Of a stretch of 64,000 bases of DNA, positions 1-10,616 are shown piece after piece. A model generated the notes under the pieces. That model made no database searches, was not told where the DNA came from, and was given only the letters and a program-made list of their open reading frames with translations. The position numbers and the translations under genes were made by a program. Position 1 is the stretch's first letter. Each line of letters starts with the position of its first letter. The DNA is from Rhynchopus euleeides (lineage: Eukaryota; Euglenozoa; Diplonemea; Diplonemida; Diplonemidae): assembly GCA_963210315.1 (NCBI GenBank), contig OY723289.1:1116001-1180000 (forward strand), read 5' to 3'.

Positions 1-2829
1 ACGTAGAAGGGAGGGAGATCCGCCCCCCCTCCAGCACCACTACCACCCGGGCCTACCCCCCGCTGCTTGCTTGCCTCCAAGGGTGAGAGCTTGCTGCGCC
101 CCCCCCTCCCGCTCCCCCCTGGTCATGTAGCACTATCCGACAGTTCACGTTACTCCATCTCCCCCTTCCCCTTGGCGTCTCTCCTGCGTCTATCGGTGCA
201 GGGGTTCACATATCAAGCGATTGCTGCCTTGTGTGTTGCAGCTGTACGACCTGAAGCAACCATGCCATCTGATTTTAGCCTGGTTTGGCCGGAGCTCTGG
301 GGTGGCGAAAAATCTGGTGTGTATGGTGGCAGCGGCAAGAGAATTGTTGGTCACCGCGCCCCCCCCTTATTGCAGTGGTCGGAGGGTGTGTCAGATCGGG
401 GGATTGATCTGACCAGCTGACCTCGTGGCTTGTGGCGGTGCCAAAAAAATATCGGAAAAAAACGTTGAAGGGGCCCAGGGCAGACCTCACTGGAGAAGTG
501 ACCCCACCCCACTCGAGTTGTGTCTTGGAGGGGTGGGGTGGTGGTGAGGGAGAGAAAATAAAACGATCAAAGCTTGTATCATCCGACATGCACCTACTCG
601 CCACCCCACCCACCCACCCACCCTCCGCCAACCGAATTTTTTGTTATGGTGTTGTCGGTCGCCGTTCAGGTTGTGTTCCTCGTTTCCCCTTCTCCCCCCC
701 CCCCTCCCCACACACCCCCTCCCCCCCTGTAAGGGAAGGTGAGCTCCTGGTCTCTAGCAAAGAAGAGTGATGTGCGAAAGGGGCGGACTGCCCCTTTCAC
801 AAATCACCTTATTATTGCATTTCAGTCTGTCAGCGTTGATAGGACGTGTGTGGTGGCAGTGGATGATATCACTGATGGCATCAGAGTTCGCTCGGTGCCT
901 GAACCTACAGTGACACAAAGTTTGACTGTGTGTGTGTGTGGCAGTGGACAGACCACCTCAAGAGCAGGTTCTCGGGGGTATTGTCCATGCGACTCTGCTA
1001 CTCCGCTACTCCACGACATCTCCCACCCTTTCAAACTTTTCGACTCCCTTTCGAACTCCTTCAAACGACAGGGTCCGGATCGGGAACTACTTGTGATAGA
1101 GAGAGGGGGGGGGGATATTGCTGCTGATCTGTCCCCCATCCCCCTGCCTGCTGCCTGCCTGTAGTGAAGGGTTGTTGTCTGTACATTGCTTGACGTGTGT
1201 TATCAGTGCCACCCAAGAAGCATCTCTTCATCCAAAGCTGTATATCAAGAGGGTCCGTGAGATCTGGCGGTGGGGACATAGGACTGTGTTGTATCAAACA
1301 GGTTGCTGGTCTGGAGGCACGGGTTTGTGGGTGTGGCTGTGTGCTGGGTTATCACCGAGCCGACGGAGTTTGGAAAGGGGATGTGCGCTGCGCACTCCCC
1401 AGGAAGAACCTGGTGAAAATCAGTTGTGTGTGTGTGTTGGCAAACAGTACCCCGGTAACTCTTTGACCCCTTCCCCCCCTTGCTTTCTGATGGGGGTTCT
1501 CTTTGTTTCTTCTTATCAGAATTGCTCCTTGAACTTCTCTTTGAAATCATACGTGTGTGTGTTGTGGTGTGCTGTGTGTGCACGGTGGAGATCCCATCAA
1601 GAGCAAGGCTGCTCGGTGCGGTCAATACTAATGCGCAAACATTCGCGTGTGTTGAGTGGCATGTGTCACTCTGGGGCCTGAGAGGTAATTCATCAATTTT
1701 CTCCGAACGTGCCACTGACACCTTTCAAAAATATTCATGTGAAAGGACGAGCCGACAAGCCCGACTTTGTGTTGCCGAAAACACTTCGCACAATATGCAC
1801 CAACCTATGCAAAGCTACGCAAGCACTCCGCAATTTGGACTTTTCGGCAACGCCATACTCTTGGGGACATGATTTCCGAGGAAAACGTGCGCACTGGTTT
1901 GGGAAGCTGTCAACATTTCAGGTGTGAACAAGAGGGCGACCCCTTGATGTACGTAGAGCCACAGTGGGTGTGGGAGGCCCAGGGGAATCAAACTCCTGGA
2001 TTGCCAACTCGGAGGCAAGCCGTGGGTCCCTGGAAGTAGTTCCCGATCATGACGCAGAAGGGCCTTTGCTCAAAGTGCACACAAGTGAGCTGCCTCAATA
2101 GCAATATGGGCTGCAACCTGACACACTTTGGCGTGGTGTGAAGGCCCCGGCAGAGCAAATGTTGCCCGATGTGTACGATCTCCTTTTTATCCACTGCGAC
2201 TGTACGGTAGAGCTTGTAGCGGTGCCATGATGTGCGAAGTTGACATTGCGCCATCTCATGGGTGACAAGGCCACCGTGCCTTGTCGAACCCCCTCGTCTC
2301 ATGGCATTTGCAATCATTCGAGCGTCTGCCCAGCCCGCCTCCCCCCATTACCCACAGCACGATTGAAGGTCTCGCGCACAGCTCTCTGATTAGTAGAGTT
2401 GGGAGACACGTGTTGTATCCTTCGAGTAATATGCCCCCCACCCCCCCCCCCCCACAGACACACCCCACACCCTTCCCCCACCCCGTTCCCTCCCGAATGA
2501 ATTTTGTCAGATCACTCTTCCTTGCGAACTAACAACCGTTGCCTTTTTCGGAGTTCTGTTTCACGCGTGTTTTTCTTTGTTCTGGAAACCCGGTTTACCC
2601 GCCCATTTGTGCGGTGCATGGATTCTAGGGTGACTGGATGGAAGTACAGCTTTCATTCATTCACAGTTGGGTCACATACGATCCAGCAAGAGTTGTGATT
2701 TTGGGTGTCCAAATGTTTGCACGGTGTAGTTTTTTTTGCTACCTGAGTCGGGTCTCCAGTTGGCGTTTAGAACAGCCAACCGCAGAAGAAGGGAGAAATG
2801 AGTGAAAAATAACGAAATACAAACATGTG
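1..2829. other. Gene-free repeat/low-complexity stretch
   Basis: No convincing coding region. It contains many poly-C and polypyrimidine runs (for example around 690-730 and 2440-2480), GT-rich microsatellites (930, 1555) and short overlapping ORFs in several frames. Part of the most protein-like short ORF (about 1780-1860) is also found, inverted, at 23280-23360, so it is dispersed repeat rather than an exon. Confidence 0.6.
1781..1860 (-). repeat. Dispersed repeat with GCGTAGTTCGTGCGTAG-type motif
   Basis: The reverse complement resembles 23280-23360: a block with GTGTTGCTGAAAGGCCC, an AAATTGCGTAG core, then iterated GCGTAG/GTGCG words. A rearranged version lies at about 24450-24530. The two clear copies are diverged but alignable by eye over about 80 bp. 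Confidence 0.55.
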
Positions 2830-2883
2830 TGGGGTAATCAGGCTGGGGAAAAAAACAACAAATCACAACAAATCACACCCGAT

Positions 2884-3272
2884 CGTCAGCTGATTGAGGG
2901 TGTGATATGAGGGTTCTATCCAACAAGGATATCAAGGCGGCACTTTCAAAGTCCTGCCAAGGACAGCGCCACGTGGGTGTGTGCTTCTGATATATGTTAT
3001 GTCATCATGTGAACCCTCCCCAGCGTGTGCCAACATCCCTGACACGCTCACGAAAAGCATGACACGGAGAAAACAGGTGCCGAAACAACCTGCCGAGCAC
3101 ACGGGTGGTGCCACGTTGATCCACGCAGCGATCTCCCATGACAGGAAGCCTTGTCGCCACGGCAGAGTCGCCGCAGACTGTGGGAGAGGTGTCGCCAGTC
3201 ACCTTGAGGTTGCAGTGTGTCATCAGGCTAAGACCCGTGCCCTCTTCACCTCCCCTGTTAGGTTGCTCCCAT
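2884..3272 (+). repeat. 389-bp core repeat, copy 1
   Basis: Begins CGTCAGCTGATTGAGGG and ends GGTTGCTCCCAT. Nearly identical 389-bp copies lie at 3839-4227 (+), 47239-47627 (-) and 47722-48110 (+), all inside TGGGG elements. Both strands contain short ORFs (60-119 aa) because the copies are identical, and none is recognisable. Confidence 0.9.
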
Positions 3273-3349
3273 ATCGTTGCCTGCTTTGGGGCCTGAAGGA
3301 CATAGGGGTCCAGCAGGCACTTGAGCATCGCAAGGCATGAGTGGCTGTT

Positions 3350-3423
3350 TCAAACTCCTGGTGCAAGCACCCGTCATGGTCTGGGGAAGCCCTCCCAGGT
3401 AGTTTAACGTCTTGCCCAGGACA
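3350..3423 (+). repeat. Fragment shared with 22330-22400
   Basis: About 70 bp beginning ACTCCTGGTGCAAGCACCCG is roughly 90% identical to 22330-22400. On the minus strand both copies encode a peptide starting LGKTLN followed by Y or C and LGG, so this may be a piece of a coding repeat captured by the transposon. Confidence 0.6.
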
Positions 3424-3628
3424 AGCAACAGATCACAACAAATCACAAGGCAAATGTTGTGATTTGTTGTCCGTGGCGCTGTGTGGCGCTGTCCTTGGCA
3501 GGACTTTGAAGTGATTTGTTGTCCGTGGCGCCGTGTGGCGCTGTCCTTGGCAGGACTTTGAAAGTGCCGCCTTGATATCCTTGTTGGATAGAACCCTCAT
3601 ATCACACCCTCAATCAGCTGACGATTTG

Positions 3629-3770
3629 TTGTGATTTGTTGTGATTTTTTGCGATTTGTTGCGGCCAGTTGTGATTTGTTGTGACTAGGTGTGACGTGGT
3701 GTGATTTGTTGTGACCAGTTGTGACGACTTGTGACCCTTTTGTGATGAGGTGTGATCTGTTGTGATCTGT
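3629..3770 (-). repeat. 10-bp-period TTGTGATTTG array
   Basis: Tandem degenerate 10-mers of the form TGTGA followed by five variable bases. Equivalent arrays are at 4338-4465, 6022-6135, 47083-47235 and 48119-48225. They are subterminal or internal in the TGGGG elements and resemble transposase-binding subterminal repeats. Confidence 0.7.
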
Positions 3771-3773
3771 TGT

Positions 3774-3819
3774 GATCGCGATCCAAAATTTTAAATTTTT
3801 GAAATTTTGGATCGCGATC
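3774..3819. repeat. 46-bp palindrome GATCGCGATC...GATCGCGATC
   Basis: Near-perfect inverted repeat with AT-rich middle, conserved at 47647-47692 in the second TGGGG element. In both elements it lies between two 389-bp cores. Confidence 0.85.
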
Positions 3820-3838
3820 ACAACAGATCACAACAGAT

Positions 3839-4227
3839 CGTCAGCTGATTGAGGGTGTGATATGAGGGTTCTATCCAACAAGGATATCAAGGCGGCACTT
3901 TCAAAGTCCTGCCAAGGACAGCGCCACGTGGGTGTGTGCTTCTGATATATGTTATGTCATCATGTGAACCCTCCCCAGCGTGTGCCAACATCCCTGACAC
4001 GCTCACGAAAAGCATGACACGGAGAAAACAGGTGCCGAAACAACCTGCCGAGCACACGGGTAGTGCCACGTTGATCCACGCAGCGATCTCCCATGACAGG
4101 AAGCCTTGTCGCCACGGCAGAGTCGCCGCAGACTGTGGGAGAGGTGTCGCCAGTCACCTTGAGGTTGCAGTGTGTCATCAGGCTAAGACCCGTGCCCTCT
4201 TCACCTCCCCTGTTAGGTTGCTCCCAT
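3839..4227 (+). repeat. 389-bp core repeat, copy 2
   Basis: Direct copy of 2884-3272 with very few differences (for example a single change in the middle giving AGTGCC for GGTGCC). Confidence 0.9.
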
Positions 4228-4337
4228 CCACAACAGATCACAACAGATCACACCTCATCGTCAGCTGATTGAGGGTGTGATTGAGGTTGCTCCCATCCAC
4301 AACAGATCACAACAGATCACACCTCATCACAACTCAT

Positions 4338-4465
4338 CACAAAAGGGTCACAAGTCGTCACAACTGGTCACAACAAATCACACCACGTCACACCTAGTCA
4401 CAACAAATCACAACTGGCCGCAACAAATCGCAAAAAATCACAACAAATCACAACATTTGCCTTGT
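4338..4465 (+). repeat. 10-bp-period TCACAACAAA array
   Basis: More than twelve consecutive 10-mers in which (T/C)CACA or (T/C)CGCA recurs at exact 10-base spacing while the other positions vary. This is roughly one helical turn per unit, so any bound protein would sit on one face of the DNA. Confidence 0.75.
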
Positions 4466-4578
4466 GATCACAACAGATCACACCTCATCGTTTGCTATGT
4501 TGGATTAGCGGATCCGCATCGTACAGAACGTCTACGAAAGACGACGCACGAGAACTGATACGCTATCCAAGTCATTTA

Positions 4579-5988
4579 CTAAGTCACACCACACGGGCGC
4601 GATCTGCTCCTTTCTTTTGTTAAAATAGGGAAAGGCACGTGAACACTGAAGGTCGGAGGCTCCACCGAATGAAGCTCGGAGGGTGATACCTCGGCCGCGC
4701 GTTGAAAATAGCGCGGGACCTTCCACTTACTGGGAAGGAAGTCTGATGAACGCCTGATCTGGCGGGGGGGGTCAAAAGGGAAAGCCCGGGCTCGGAAACG
4801 TTTCTGCCGATGGATCTTCGACAGACGAACCTTGTGGGGAATGGGGTCAATCGCGCAAGGGGGAAGTAACCACCTCCATGCCTTGACTTTAGCTGTAGTG
4901 AGTGGCCTGCTTGGCGCATCAAACAGGAAGCCGGTAGCCACTGCTGGAGGTTTCGAGTCAGATTGCCCAACGGCCTTTGTTTTCGAAACAGGGGCGCCCA
5001 GGGGGCGGGGTGAGAGGAACGAGGGGCAATGAGTACCCTTGCAGAGGGGTAGGGGAAGTAAGCCTGGGAAAGGCCGGACGTCCAAGGCGCTAACCGTTGC
5101 GCAAGTTGCAGGCGTTTTTCCCGGTGGCGGGATGTCGGGCGCGCCAAGGGCATCCGCCTCTCTCTTTGCGGCAGATGGGACATGAGGGGGCAGGAAGGTG
5201 AATCCAGGTTCAGACTGCGACGACTGGGCAGTGCGCTTTGATGAAAGCACCTTTGTTGATTTGCCGAGCCCGCCGGCTGTCTGTGTACCCGGGTCAGTGA
5301 CAAGACGAAAGGGAGGTGGGGTGTTCTCCGGCAAAGGGGGAGGGGATGCCACGTTGGGGAAAGGTCTAAGCGACGAGATATCAGGACAAGGGCCACTCAA
5401 GGAGCTGACTACGGTGCAGGTAGCTTGTCTTTTATTGAAAGGCGCGGCATCAGCCACGTCCCGCACGTCAGCCAGCCTCTTAAGCAAGCTAGGAAGAGGC
5501 AGGGAAGAGAGAGAAGGGGCTGGCGGTAGCTCGAGGTCGCAGCATGCCACAACCTCGTCCACACCAGGAGAAGACACATCCGAACAGGGGGGTTCCACCC
5601 TCTCTGGCACTGGGCCACTCTCACAAACATAACTGGGGGCGCTCTCAGTGGCAACCTGTCCCAGTGCGGTCTCACATCCCTCAGATGGGGGTCCATCATC
5701 ATCATCGTCGGCGGCCGCCGAGGGCGCGTCGGCGGCTTCGTCGCGCTCGCTGAGGCCGGCATCCCCGTCTCCGCCCCCAGCGGCAGGGGGACTGTCCCCA
5801 TCCGCGTCGTTGTCGTCGCAGGAGTCCACCTCCTCGTCACCGCCGTTCGAGGGGCCACCCGCGGAGTGCCCATCGCCGCTGCCGTCATCATCAGCAGAGC
5901 ACATCTCGCTGTCCTCGTCAGTGGGGGGTTCGTGGTGGCCCGCCTCGCAGCAGGTTTCCGCCTTGGCGCATGCACCACACCTCGTCAT
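4579..5988 (-). CDS. Transposon-borne 469-aa hypothetical protein
   Basis: Not recognised. The ORF starts at an ATG at 5986-5988 and runs on the minus strand inside the TGGGG element. The first 20 residues have a Cys cluster (CGAC, then CC). The codons just upstream of the ATG also read as Cys-Cys and basic residues before a TGA supplied by the repeat, so the reading frame may be a 5'-truncated copy of a longer Cys-rich gene. Residues about 20-110 are very acidic (Asp/Glu/Gly/Ser), the middle is Pro-rich with repeated PPLP-like segments, and the C-terminal 100 residues are basic and aromatic. GC content is higher than in the surrounding repeat. It could be an accessory protein of the transposon or a captured host fragment; no DDE-type catalytic pattern is visible. 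Confidence 0.6.
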   Translation of the reverse strand: MTRCGACAKAETCCEAGHHEPPTDEDSEMCSADDDGSGDGHSAGGPSNGGDEEVDSCDDNDADGDSPPAAGGGDGDAGLSERDEAADAPSAAADDDDDGPPSEGCETALGQVATESAPSYVCESGPVPERVEPPCSDVSSPGVDEVVACCDLELPPAPSLSSLPLPSLLKRLADVRDVADAAPFNKRQATCTVVSSLSGPCPDISSLRPFPNVASPPPLPENTPPPFRLVTDPGTQTAGGLGKSTKVLSSKRTAQSSQSEPGFTFLPPHVPSAAKREADALGAPDIPPPGKTPATCATVSALDVRPFPGLLPLPLCKGTHCPSFLSPRPLGAPVSKTKAVGQSDSKPPAVATGFLFDAPSRPLTTAKVKAWRWLLPPCAIDPIPHKVRLSKIHRQKRFRARAFPFDPPRQIRRSSDFLPSKWKVPRYFQRAAEVSPSELHSVEPPTFSVHVPFPILTKERSRSRPCGVT

Positions 5989-6021
5989 CTTGTGCTTCTT
6001 GCAGCACCGTACAGCAGATCA

Positions 6022-6135
6022 CACCTCATCACAACTCATCACAAAAGGGTCACAAGTCGTCACAACTGGTCGCAACAAATCACAACTGGCCACAACAAAT
6101 CGCAACAAATCACAACAAATCACAACATTTGGCGT
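6022..6135 (+). repeat. 10-bp-period TCACAAC array at right end of TGGGG element
   Basis: Same 10-mer array as 4338-4465, here leading into the right terminal inverted repeat of the element. Confidence 0.7.
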
Positions 6136-6203
6136 TGTGATTTGTTGTGATCGGGTGTGATTCGTTGTGATTTGTTGTTTTTTCCCCCAGCCTGATTACC
6201 CCA

Positions 6204-7130
6204 ATGTGTTATGTGGAGATATCGTCGCAACACGCGACGCGACTGAATCTGAATGAACTATTTTGTGAGTATCGACTCGACCCAGTGGACATCAGCACAG
6301 CGCATGATCAGTGTGTTCGAAGCTGCATCTTCACATGCGCACGTGCATCATACGAATATTGGGTTGCGTCCCTTGTATGTATCTGGATTGCGATACTCCA
6401 TCCCGAAGGAGAGCACCGAATGACCGCGTCACATTCCTGATGGCTTTGGCACCAACGTGAGACTATTGCCGCTCAGCCAAGAAGGAGACGATCGGACACA
6501 TCCTTTCCGCTTTTCATTTGCAATGTTTTTGGCCCAGGCAAGGCTGCCTCGCTGCTGAGCCATGCGCAACCACATTAAACACACAGCCTCAGTGCGGTTG
6601 CTACTGAACGGTGCTGTCACTTCTCACGATAAACACACTACGCTCACGGAAAGTGTCAGTCACTGCCCGAACAACGAAGGAAACGGACGGCATAGCGGAT
6701 AGAATGGGGGCTGTTACGTTTGGTGACGTCTGATGACGTGGTTATGTTACATTTTTGTGCCACACTGCCAGACATCGAGAGTTTCACCAACAATACAAAA
6801 CGACGCAGACAGCCCCTTCGCATTGTTCTCTGCATTGCTCCAACATATGCCTATTCACCCACAGACCTGCACACAGGGCACCACGAGCACCTCCAAAGAG
6901 TCCACACTGCCACTCCACGAGCGGACACTGGGGGCGAGGTCGCTTGCATCTCCATGCACCACCTCCCCCTACCCCCCTCCGACATCAGAAGCAGATGCCT
7001 GGCAAATCGCCTGCCAGGCCTCGAGAGTCCCATAGCGTGTTCTGTGCGAGAGCCGCGCGAGAGAGACAAGACAGACCGTGTGTGCATGAGCGAGGAGGGG
7101 GGGGGGTGGATGCGAACGAGAGAACGCTGA
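6204..7130. other. Intergenic, no gene seen
   Basis: Mixed-composition DNA with overlapping short ORFs only. It may hold the 5' UTR or promoter of the gene at 7131. No repeat shared with other parts of the window was noticed. Confidence 0.5.
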
Positions 7131-9812
7131 ATGAGCGCAAGAGTCAGAAGAACCTCACCCCCACCACCCCCACCCCCCCGCCCCCCTCCCCTTCTCCATC
7201 ATCAGTCCCACGCCAGGGTCTGGGTTGCCGATGCCGAAAGCCTTCCCCTCTCCCCCACTTCCCCACCACCACGCAGCAGCCCGCTATCGCCCCCCCCCCC
7301 CCAGCAGGGCAAATGCATGACAAACGCCCTCCCAAGCTGCGGCGGCGCAGCTGTTAGCTACCGCGGGGTCAGCTTCCGGCGGGTTATCGGGGGGGCGGCG
7401 CGGCGCAGCGAAGAACTCGAGGAGGCGCAGCGGCGGCACCTCTGCTCCGTGCTGCACGCGCCCCTCCCGGCGCCGCCGGAGCCCCTCGTTGCTGTTGCTG
7501 TTCGGGCCGGCGGAGGCGGCGGCGGCGGCAGCGCCGCAGCCACACAGCTGCCCCCGCCGCCACCACCACCACCACCCTCCTTCCCGCTACCGCCATCACC
7601 GCCACCCCGGCAGCAGGCAGCGCTGCCTTGTGGAAGCCCCACACGCCCCGTCGCATGGGAGTCAGCAGCGGTACCCTCAGCCCACATCCGGGTCCTCTCG
7701 GAGCACCCCGACAGCGGCACGCTGTGCCCCCCACAGCAGGGGGCGGCGTCGGGGCAGCTGGCGCTGCCAGCCCCCCGCTCCCCCCCGGCGGCGGCAACGC
7801 CCCCGGCAGAGGGACGCGGGGGGCTGCAGACTGGGGCCCTCCTGCACAGTGGGGGCAGCCCGTCGCCCGGTGTCGTTGCAGGCACAGCGAGCAGCGTGGG
7901 GGTGTCCCCCGCACCGCTGCCTGCGGCAGACGCAGACGCAGCTGCGGGTGGGGCGGGGGGTGGCTGTGCGGCGCACCGCAGCCCCACGCTGCAGCCGGAG
8001 GAGGGTGTTGGTAGGGTGGGCAGCCCGGCCCGTGGGGCGGAGGGGGGTGGAGGGGGGGCTGCCTGCAGTGAGGCGGCGCCGGGCGGCGGCGCCGTGGCAC
8101 CCGCGATGCTGTCGCTGCAGGAGTACTTCCGGCGGAAAGCGGAGGGGGGGTTCCCGCAGCAGCCGCAGGCGCAGCCCCAGGCGCTTGGGGTTGATGGGGT
8201 CGCGCCGGTGGAGGCGGCGGATGTTGCGGCGGCGTCGCCCTTGCGGGGATCTGGCAGCGCGGCAGGGCCTGGGGAGGTTGGTAGCGATGGGGGATCCGCG
8301 TCGCTGCCGCTGATGCTGGGCGGGGAGGGCACCCCCAGCAGCGCGCAGCCCTCCGTCGGCACCCCCGCCCCGCCGGGAGGGCCTGCCCATCCGTCGCCAG
8401 CGCGATCCGCCGCTGCGTCTGCCTCTTCATCCTCTTCGTCGTCCTCATCATCGTCATCTTCAACATCGTCGTCATCCTCATCCTCTTCGCCTGCCCAGCC
8501 CCTGCTCCCTGCTGCCGTGCTGGGCAGCCCCGACACGGCAGCACAGCCCGCACCGCCACCGGATCCCCCTGCGTCTGGGGTTGCCGCCCCGCAGGCATTC
8601 GATGCTGCCGCCTCCCCCGCCTTGCCCTCCTCCCCCGGCGCGGCGGGCGTGCCGCAGGATGCTGCTGCTGCTGCCCCAACGCTGGAGGGCCGCCAGGCCC
8701 CCCTCCTGGTCACCCCTGCCGCGGCGGCTCCGCCGCCGCAGCCAGTCTCCGCTGCGGCGTGCACCCAGACCCCGCAGGCTGCGCCGCTCCGCGGCGCAGC
8801 CGCGCCTCTGCTGTGCACCCCGCAGCCCCCTCCACCCCCGCCGCCCCCCGCCCTCACCGAGGCGGAGGTCTTCCTGCAGACGGCCCGCGCGGTTCCCCCG
8901 ACCCCACCGGCGCTCGCCGCGCGCGCCGTGGCGTCCGCCACCCCACTGCGGCGGCTGCCGCCGCCGGCGCAGCCGGCTCCGCCCGGCGCGCCTGCGCACC
9001 CACCCCTGCAGGGTGCCCTGCTGCAGCAGGCGGTGGCTGCTGCGGAGTGCGGTGACCTGAGCGACGCAGCCTGCTGCTGCGCCCTGTGGTGTGCCGTGCA
9101 CCTCCACTGGGCTGCCGCCCCTGCGCTGCGCGGGATGGGCGCCGCCCTCGACAGCATCCGGCTCTCCGCTGCGGCGGCCGCGCCGAAGCGCGACCCGGCG
9201 CAGCGCCGCGCGCTGTGCACCATGAAGGTGCTGGCAGAGGCCTGCCGCAGGGAACCCGGCGTCTCGCCACCCCTCCACGACCTGCGGGTGGAGCTGCACA
9301 ACTGCGAGCCGCTGCCGGCTCTCGCGGGGGGTGGCCCTGCTGACACGGATGCGCTGATCGCCTGGGCCCTGGGTGAGGCGGCTCCGCCGCCTTCTGGCAG
9401 TGGTGGTGGTGGCGGCCTCGGACAAACCACCCGACACAGCATCGCCTCCTGCCTCCACCTCGCCACCGTCTCCCCCCCACAGGCAGCCCCCGCAGACTGG
9501 GAGAGGTGTTACCACGCATGCCGGGGTGTTGCGGGTCGGTGTGGTGGAGGAGGTGGTGGTGGTGGTGGTGGTGAGCGTCTGGCATCTTCCCGGCAGCTGC
9601 GTGCGGCGTATGTGGCGGAGGGGCTGGCGGCCTTCTGCTGTGGGGTGCTCTGCAGGGGTGGCGGTGCTGTGGCGGCGCACGTGGGGTTCCTGCGGGGCTT
9701 CTGTGCGGCGGCAGCCCCGTGTGGGGTGCCTGCGCCCCCCCTGCCCCATGCAGGGGAGACGGCAGTGTGGGCGGTGCGCTGTCTCGATACACCTGTGGTG
9801 TGGGGGGTGTAG
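7131..9812 (+). CDS. Pro/Ala/Ser-rich hypothetical protein, 893 aa
   Basis: Not recognised. The frame is open for 2.7 kb in very GC-rich DNA. Two starts are possible: the ATG at 7131, or an in-frame ATG at 7317 that follows a strong poly-C-AG tract (7291-7307) suggestive of a splice acceptor. An out-of-frame ATG at 7313 would precede the second. The N-terminal two thirds are low complexity: poly-Pro runs, Ala-rich segments, and a Ser run encoded at about 8425-8490. Residues about 570-890 are more ordered, Ala/Leu/Cys/His-rich and probably helical, interrupted by poly-Gly runs (encoded at about 9400-9415 and 9537-9570) that may mark poorly conserved loops or unspliced introns. A long opposite-strand ORF here is a composition shadow. 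Expression is plausible; function is unknown. Confidence 0.6.
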   Translation: MSARVRRTSPPPPPPPRPPPLLHHQSHARVWVADAESLPLSPTSPPPRSSPLSPPPPQQGKCMTNALPSCGGAAVSYRGVSFRRVIGGAARRSEELEEAQRRHLCSVLHAPLPAPPEPLVAVAVRAGGGGGGGSAAATQLPPPPPPPPPSFPLPPSPPPRQQAALPCGSPTRPVAWESAAVPSAHIRVLSEHPDSGTLCPPQQGAASGQLALPAPRSPPAAATPPAEGRGGLQTGALLHSGGSPSPGVVAGTASSVGVSPAPLPAADADAAAGGAGGGCAAHRSPTLQPEEGVGRVGSPARGAEGGGGGAACSEAAPGGGAVAPAMLSLQEYFRRKAEGGFPQQPQAQPQALGVDGVAPVEAADVAAASPLRGSGSAAGPGEVGSDGGSASLPLMLGGEGTPSSAQPSVGTPAPPGGPAHPSPARSAAASASSSSSSSSSSSSSTSSSSSSSSPAQPLLPAAVLGSPDTAAQPAPPPDPPASGVAAPQAFDAAASPALPSSPGAAGVPQDAAAAAPTLEGRQAPLLVTPAAAAPPPQPVSAAACTQTPQAAPLRGAAAPLLCTPQPPPPPPPPALTEAEVFLQTARAVPPTPPALAARAVASATPLRRLPPPAQPAPPGAPAHPPLQGALLQQAVAAAECGDLSDAACCCALWCAVHLHWAAAPALRGMGAALDSIRLSAAAAAPKRDPAQRRALCTMKVLAEACRREPGVSPPLHDLRVELHNCEPLPALAGGGPADTDALIAWALGEAAPPPSGSGGGGGLGQTTRHSIASCLHLATVSPPQAAPADWERCYHACRGVAGRCGGGGGGGGGGERLASSRQLRAAYVAEGLAAFCCGVLCRGGGAVAAHVGFLRGFCAAAAPCGVPAPPLPHAGETAVWAVRCLDTPVVWGV

Positions 9813-10616
9813 AGTTGGCGGTCAGGATGACCATCGCATGGGAAAAGGAGGTTTTCTGCGCGATGCCGTTCGCACGGAGCTAACCCTGATGCAACCTCAC
9901 AGGCAGGCCGCCGATGTTTGCCGGTCTCCAGGTGCTGGCGGCGTGCTGCCGTTTCCAATAGTGGAGGGGGGTGAGGCATTTCCCTAGATCTCGCGGGAGT
10001 GGAAATAGGACTGACCCAGCTCGTTCTCGGGACCAGAAAGAAAACGGGACAGGTTGGTCAGTTCTATCGCCACCCAATCTGTATTGTGTTGTCCGAACAA
10101 TTCGTGGTGGTGCCTTGTCCCCAGAGACGTGTATTGATGTGTAAGAGACAGGTTGCTCTGCCTGCACGGGCAGGCGACAGCAGAAGAGTAGGCTCATGTG
10201 AGTCACCCGTTGTGCCGCCACCTGATACGGTTAAGAAGGAACGGAGGTTCAATGATGTCACGTAAACCCGTGGTGAGTCCTTTTCCGAGGGTGTTTGCGG
10301 AAGCCAGGTTGCACGACCACGAGCCTGCAGCCAAGGCAGTGCGGATGTGTTGTGGCGCTCACCTCCACCCCACCCTCTCTCTCCCGCTCTGCTGTGGATT
10401 GCTGTCCGACCCAATGCGCAATAAATGCCCCCCTCCCCTTGTTGAGAGCGTCATTGTGTGGCGGGTTATTTTATAGGAGTCGCAGGTGTTGCAGATACTA
10501 CGTCTCCTTCCCACGCTTCACACATCATTTTACACCCCACACGCCACAGTTCGAACAACGGGTTTCAGGAAGGCGGTAGAGAAAGCGGACAACAAGGGGA
10601 AGGCAGACAGGTCACG
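9813..10616. other. Intergenic between two plus-strand genes
   Basis: Holds the 3' UTR of the upstream gene and 5' region of the next. Several pyrimidine-AG tracts precede the downstream ATG (for example around 10540-10550 and 10600-10610), any of which could be a trans-splice acceptor. An AATAAA lies near 10420. No gene is seen. Confidence 0.5.

Larger units (their letters stand above)
2830..6203. mobile_element. TIR DNA transposon, TGGGG...CCCCA ends, 5-bp TSD
   Basis: The left end starts TGGGGTAATCAGGCTGGGG and the right end is its reverse complement. The inverted repeat continues through the A-run and into CAACAAATCACAAC words. The flanks carry a 5-bp duplication, ATGTG (2825-2829 and 6204-6208). 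Inside are two direct 389-bp core copies (2884-3272 and 3839-4227), arrays of 10-bp-period words, a 46-bp palindrome (3774-3819) and a minus-strand ORF (4579-5988). No known transposase is visible. A second, shorter member lies at 47025-48293. The superfamily is unassigned: a 5-bp TSD is uncommon among eukaryotic cut-and-paste families (Transib is one example, but its termini differ). Confidence 0.85.

Noticed and set aside
1690-2039. Plus-strand ORFs that read like a protein exon (PLTPFKNIHVKGRADKP...)
   Set aside because: Part of the sequence (1781-1860) is an inverted copy of the non-coding repeat at 23280-23360, and overlapping frames on both strands look equally protein-like.
2932-4268. 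Repeated 60-119 aa ORFs in the 389-bp cores
   Set aside because: Conserved only because the DNA copies are nearly identical; both strands are open and no motif is present.
3629-6135. CRISPR-like array appearance of the TCACAAC repeats
   Set aside because: The unit is 10 bp with no spacer-length unique sequences, the setting is eukaryotic, and the arrays lie inside a TIR transposon.
7358-9466. 702-aa minus-strand ORF opposite the Pro/Ala-rich gene
   Set aside because: Shadow of extremely GC-rich plus-strand coding sequence; consists of Ala/Gly/Arg/Ser low complexity.
9373-9495. Possible intron (GTGAGG...CGCAG, 123 nt, in frame) in the 7131-9812 gene
   Set aside because: The region is open in frame without splicing, and the donor differs from the GTATG donors of the TFIIS introns; not enough to call.
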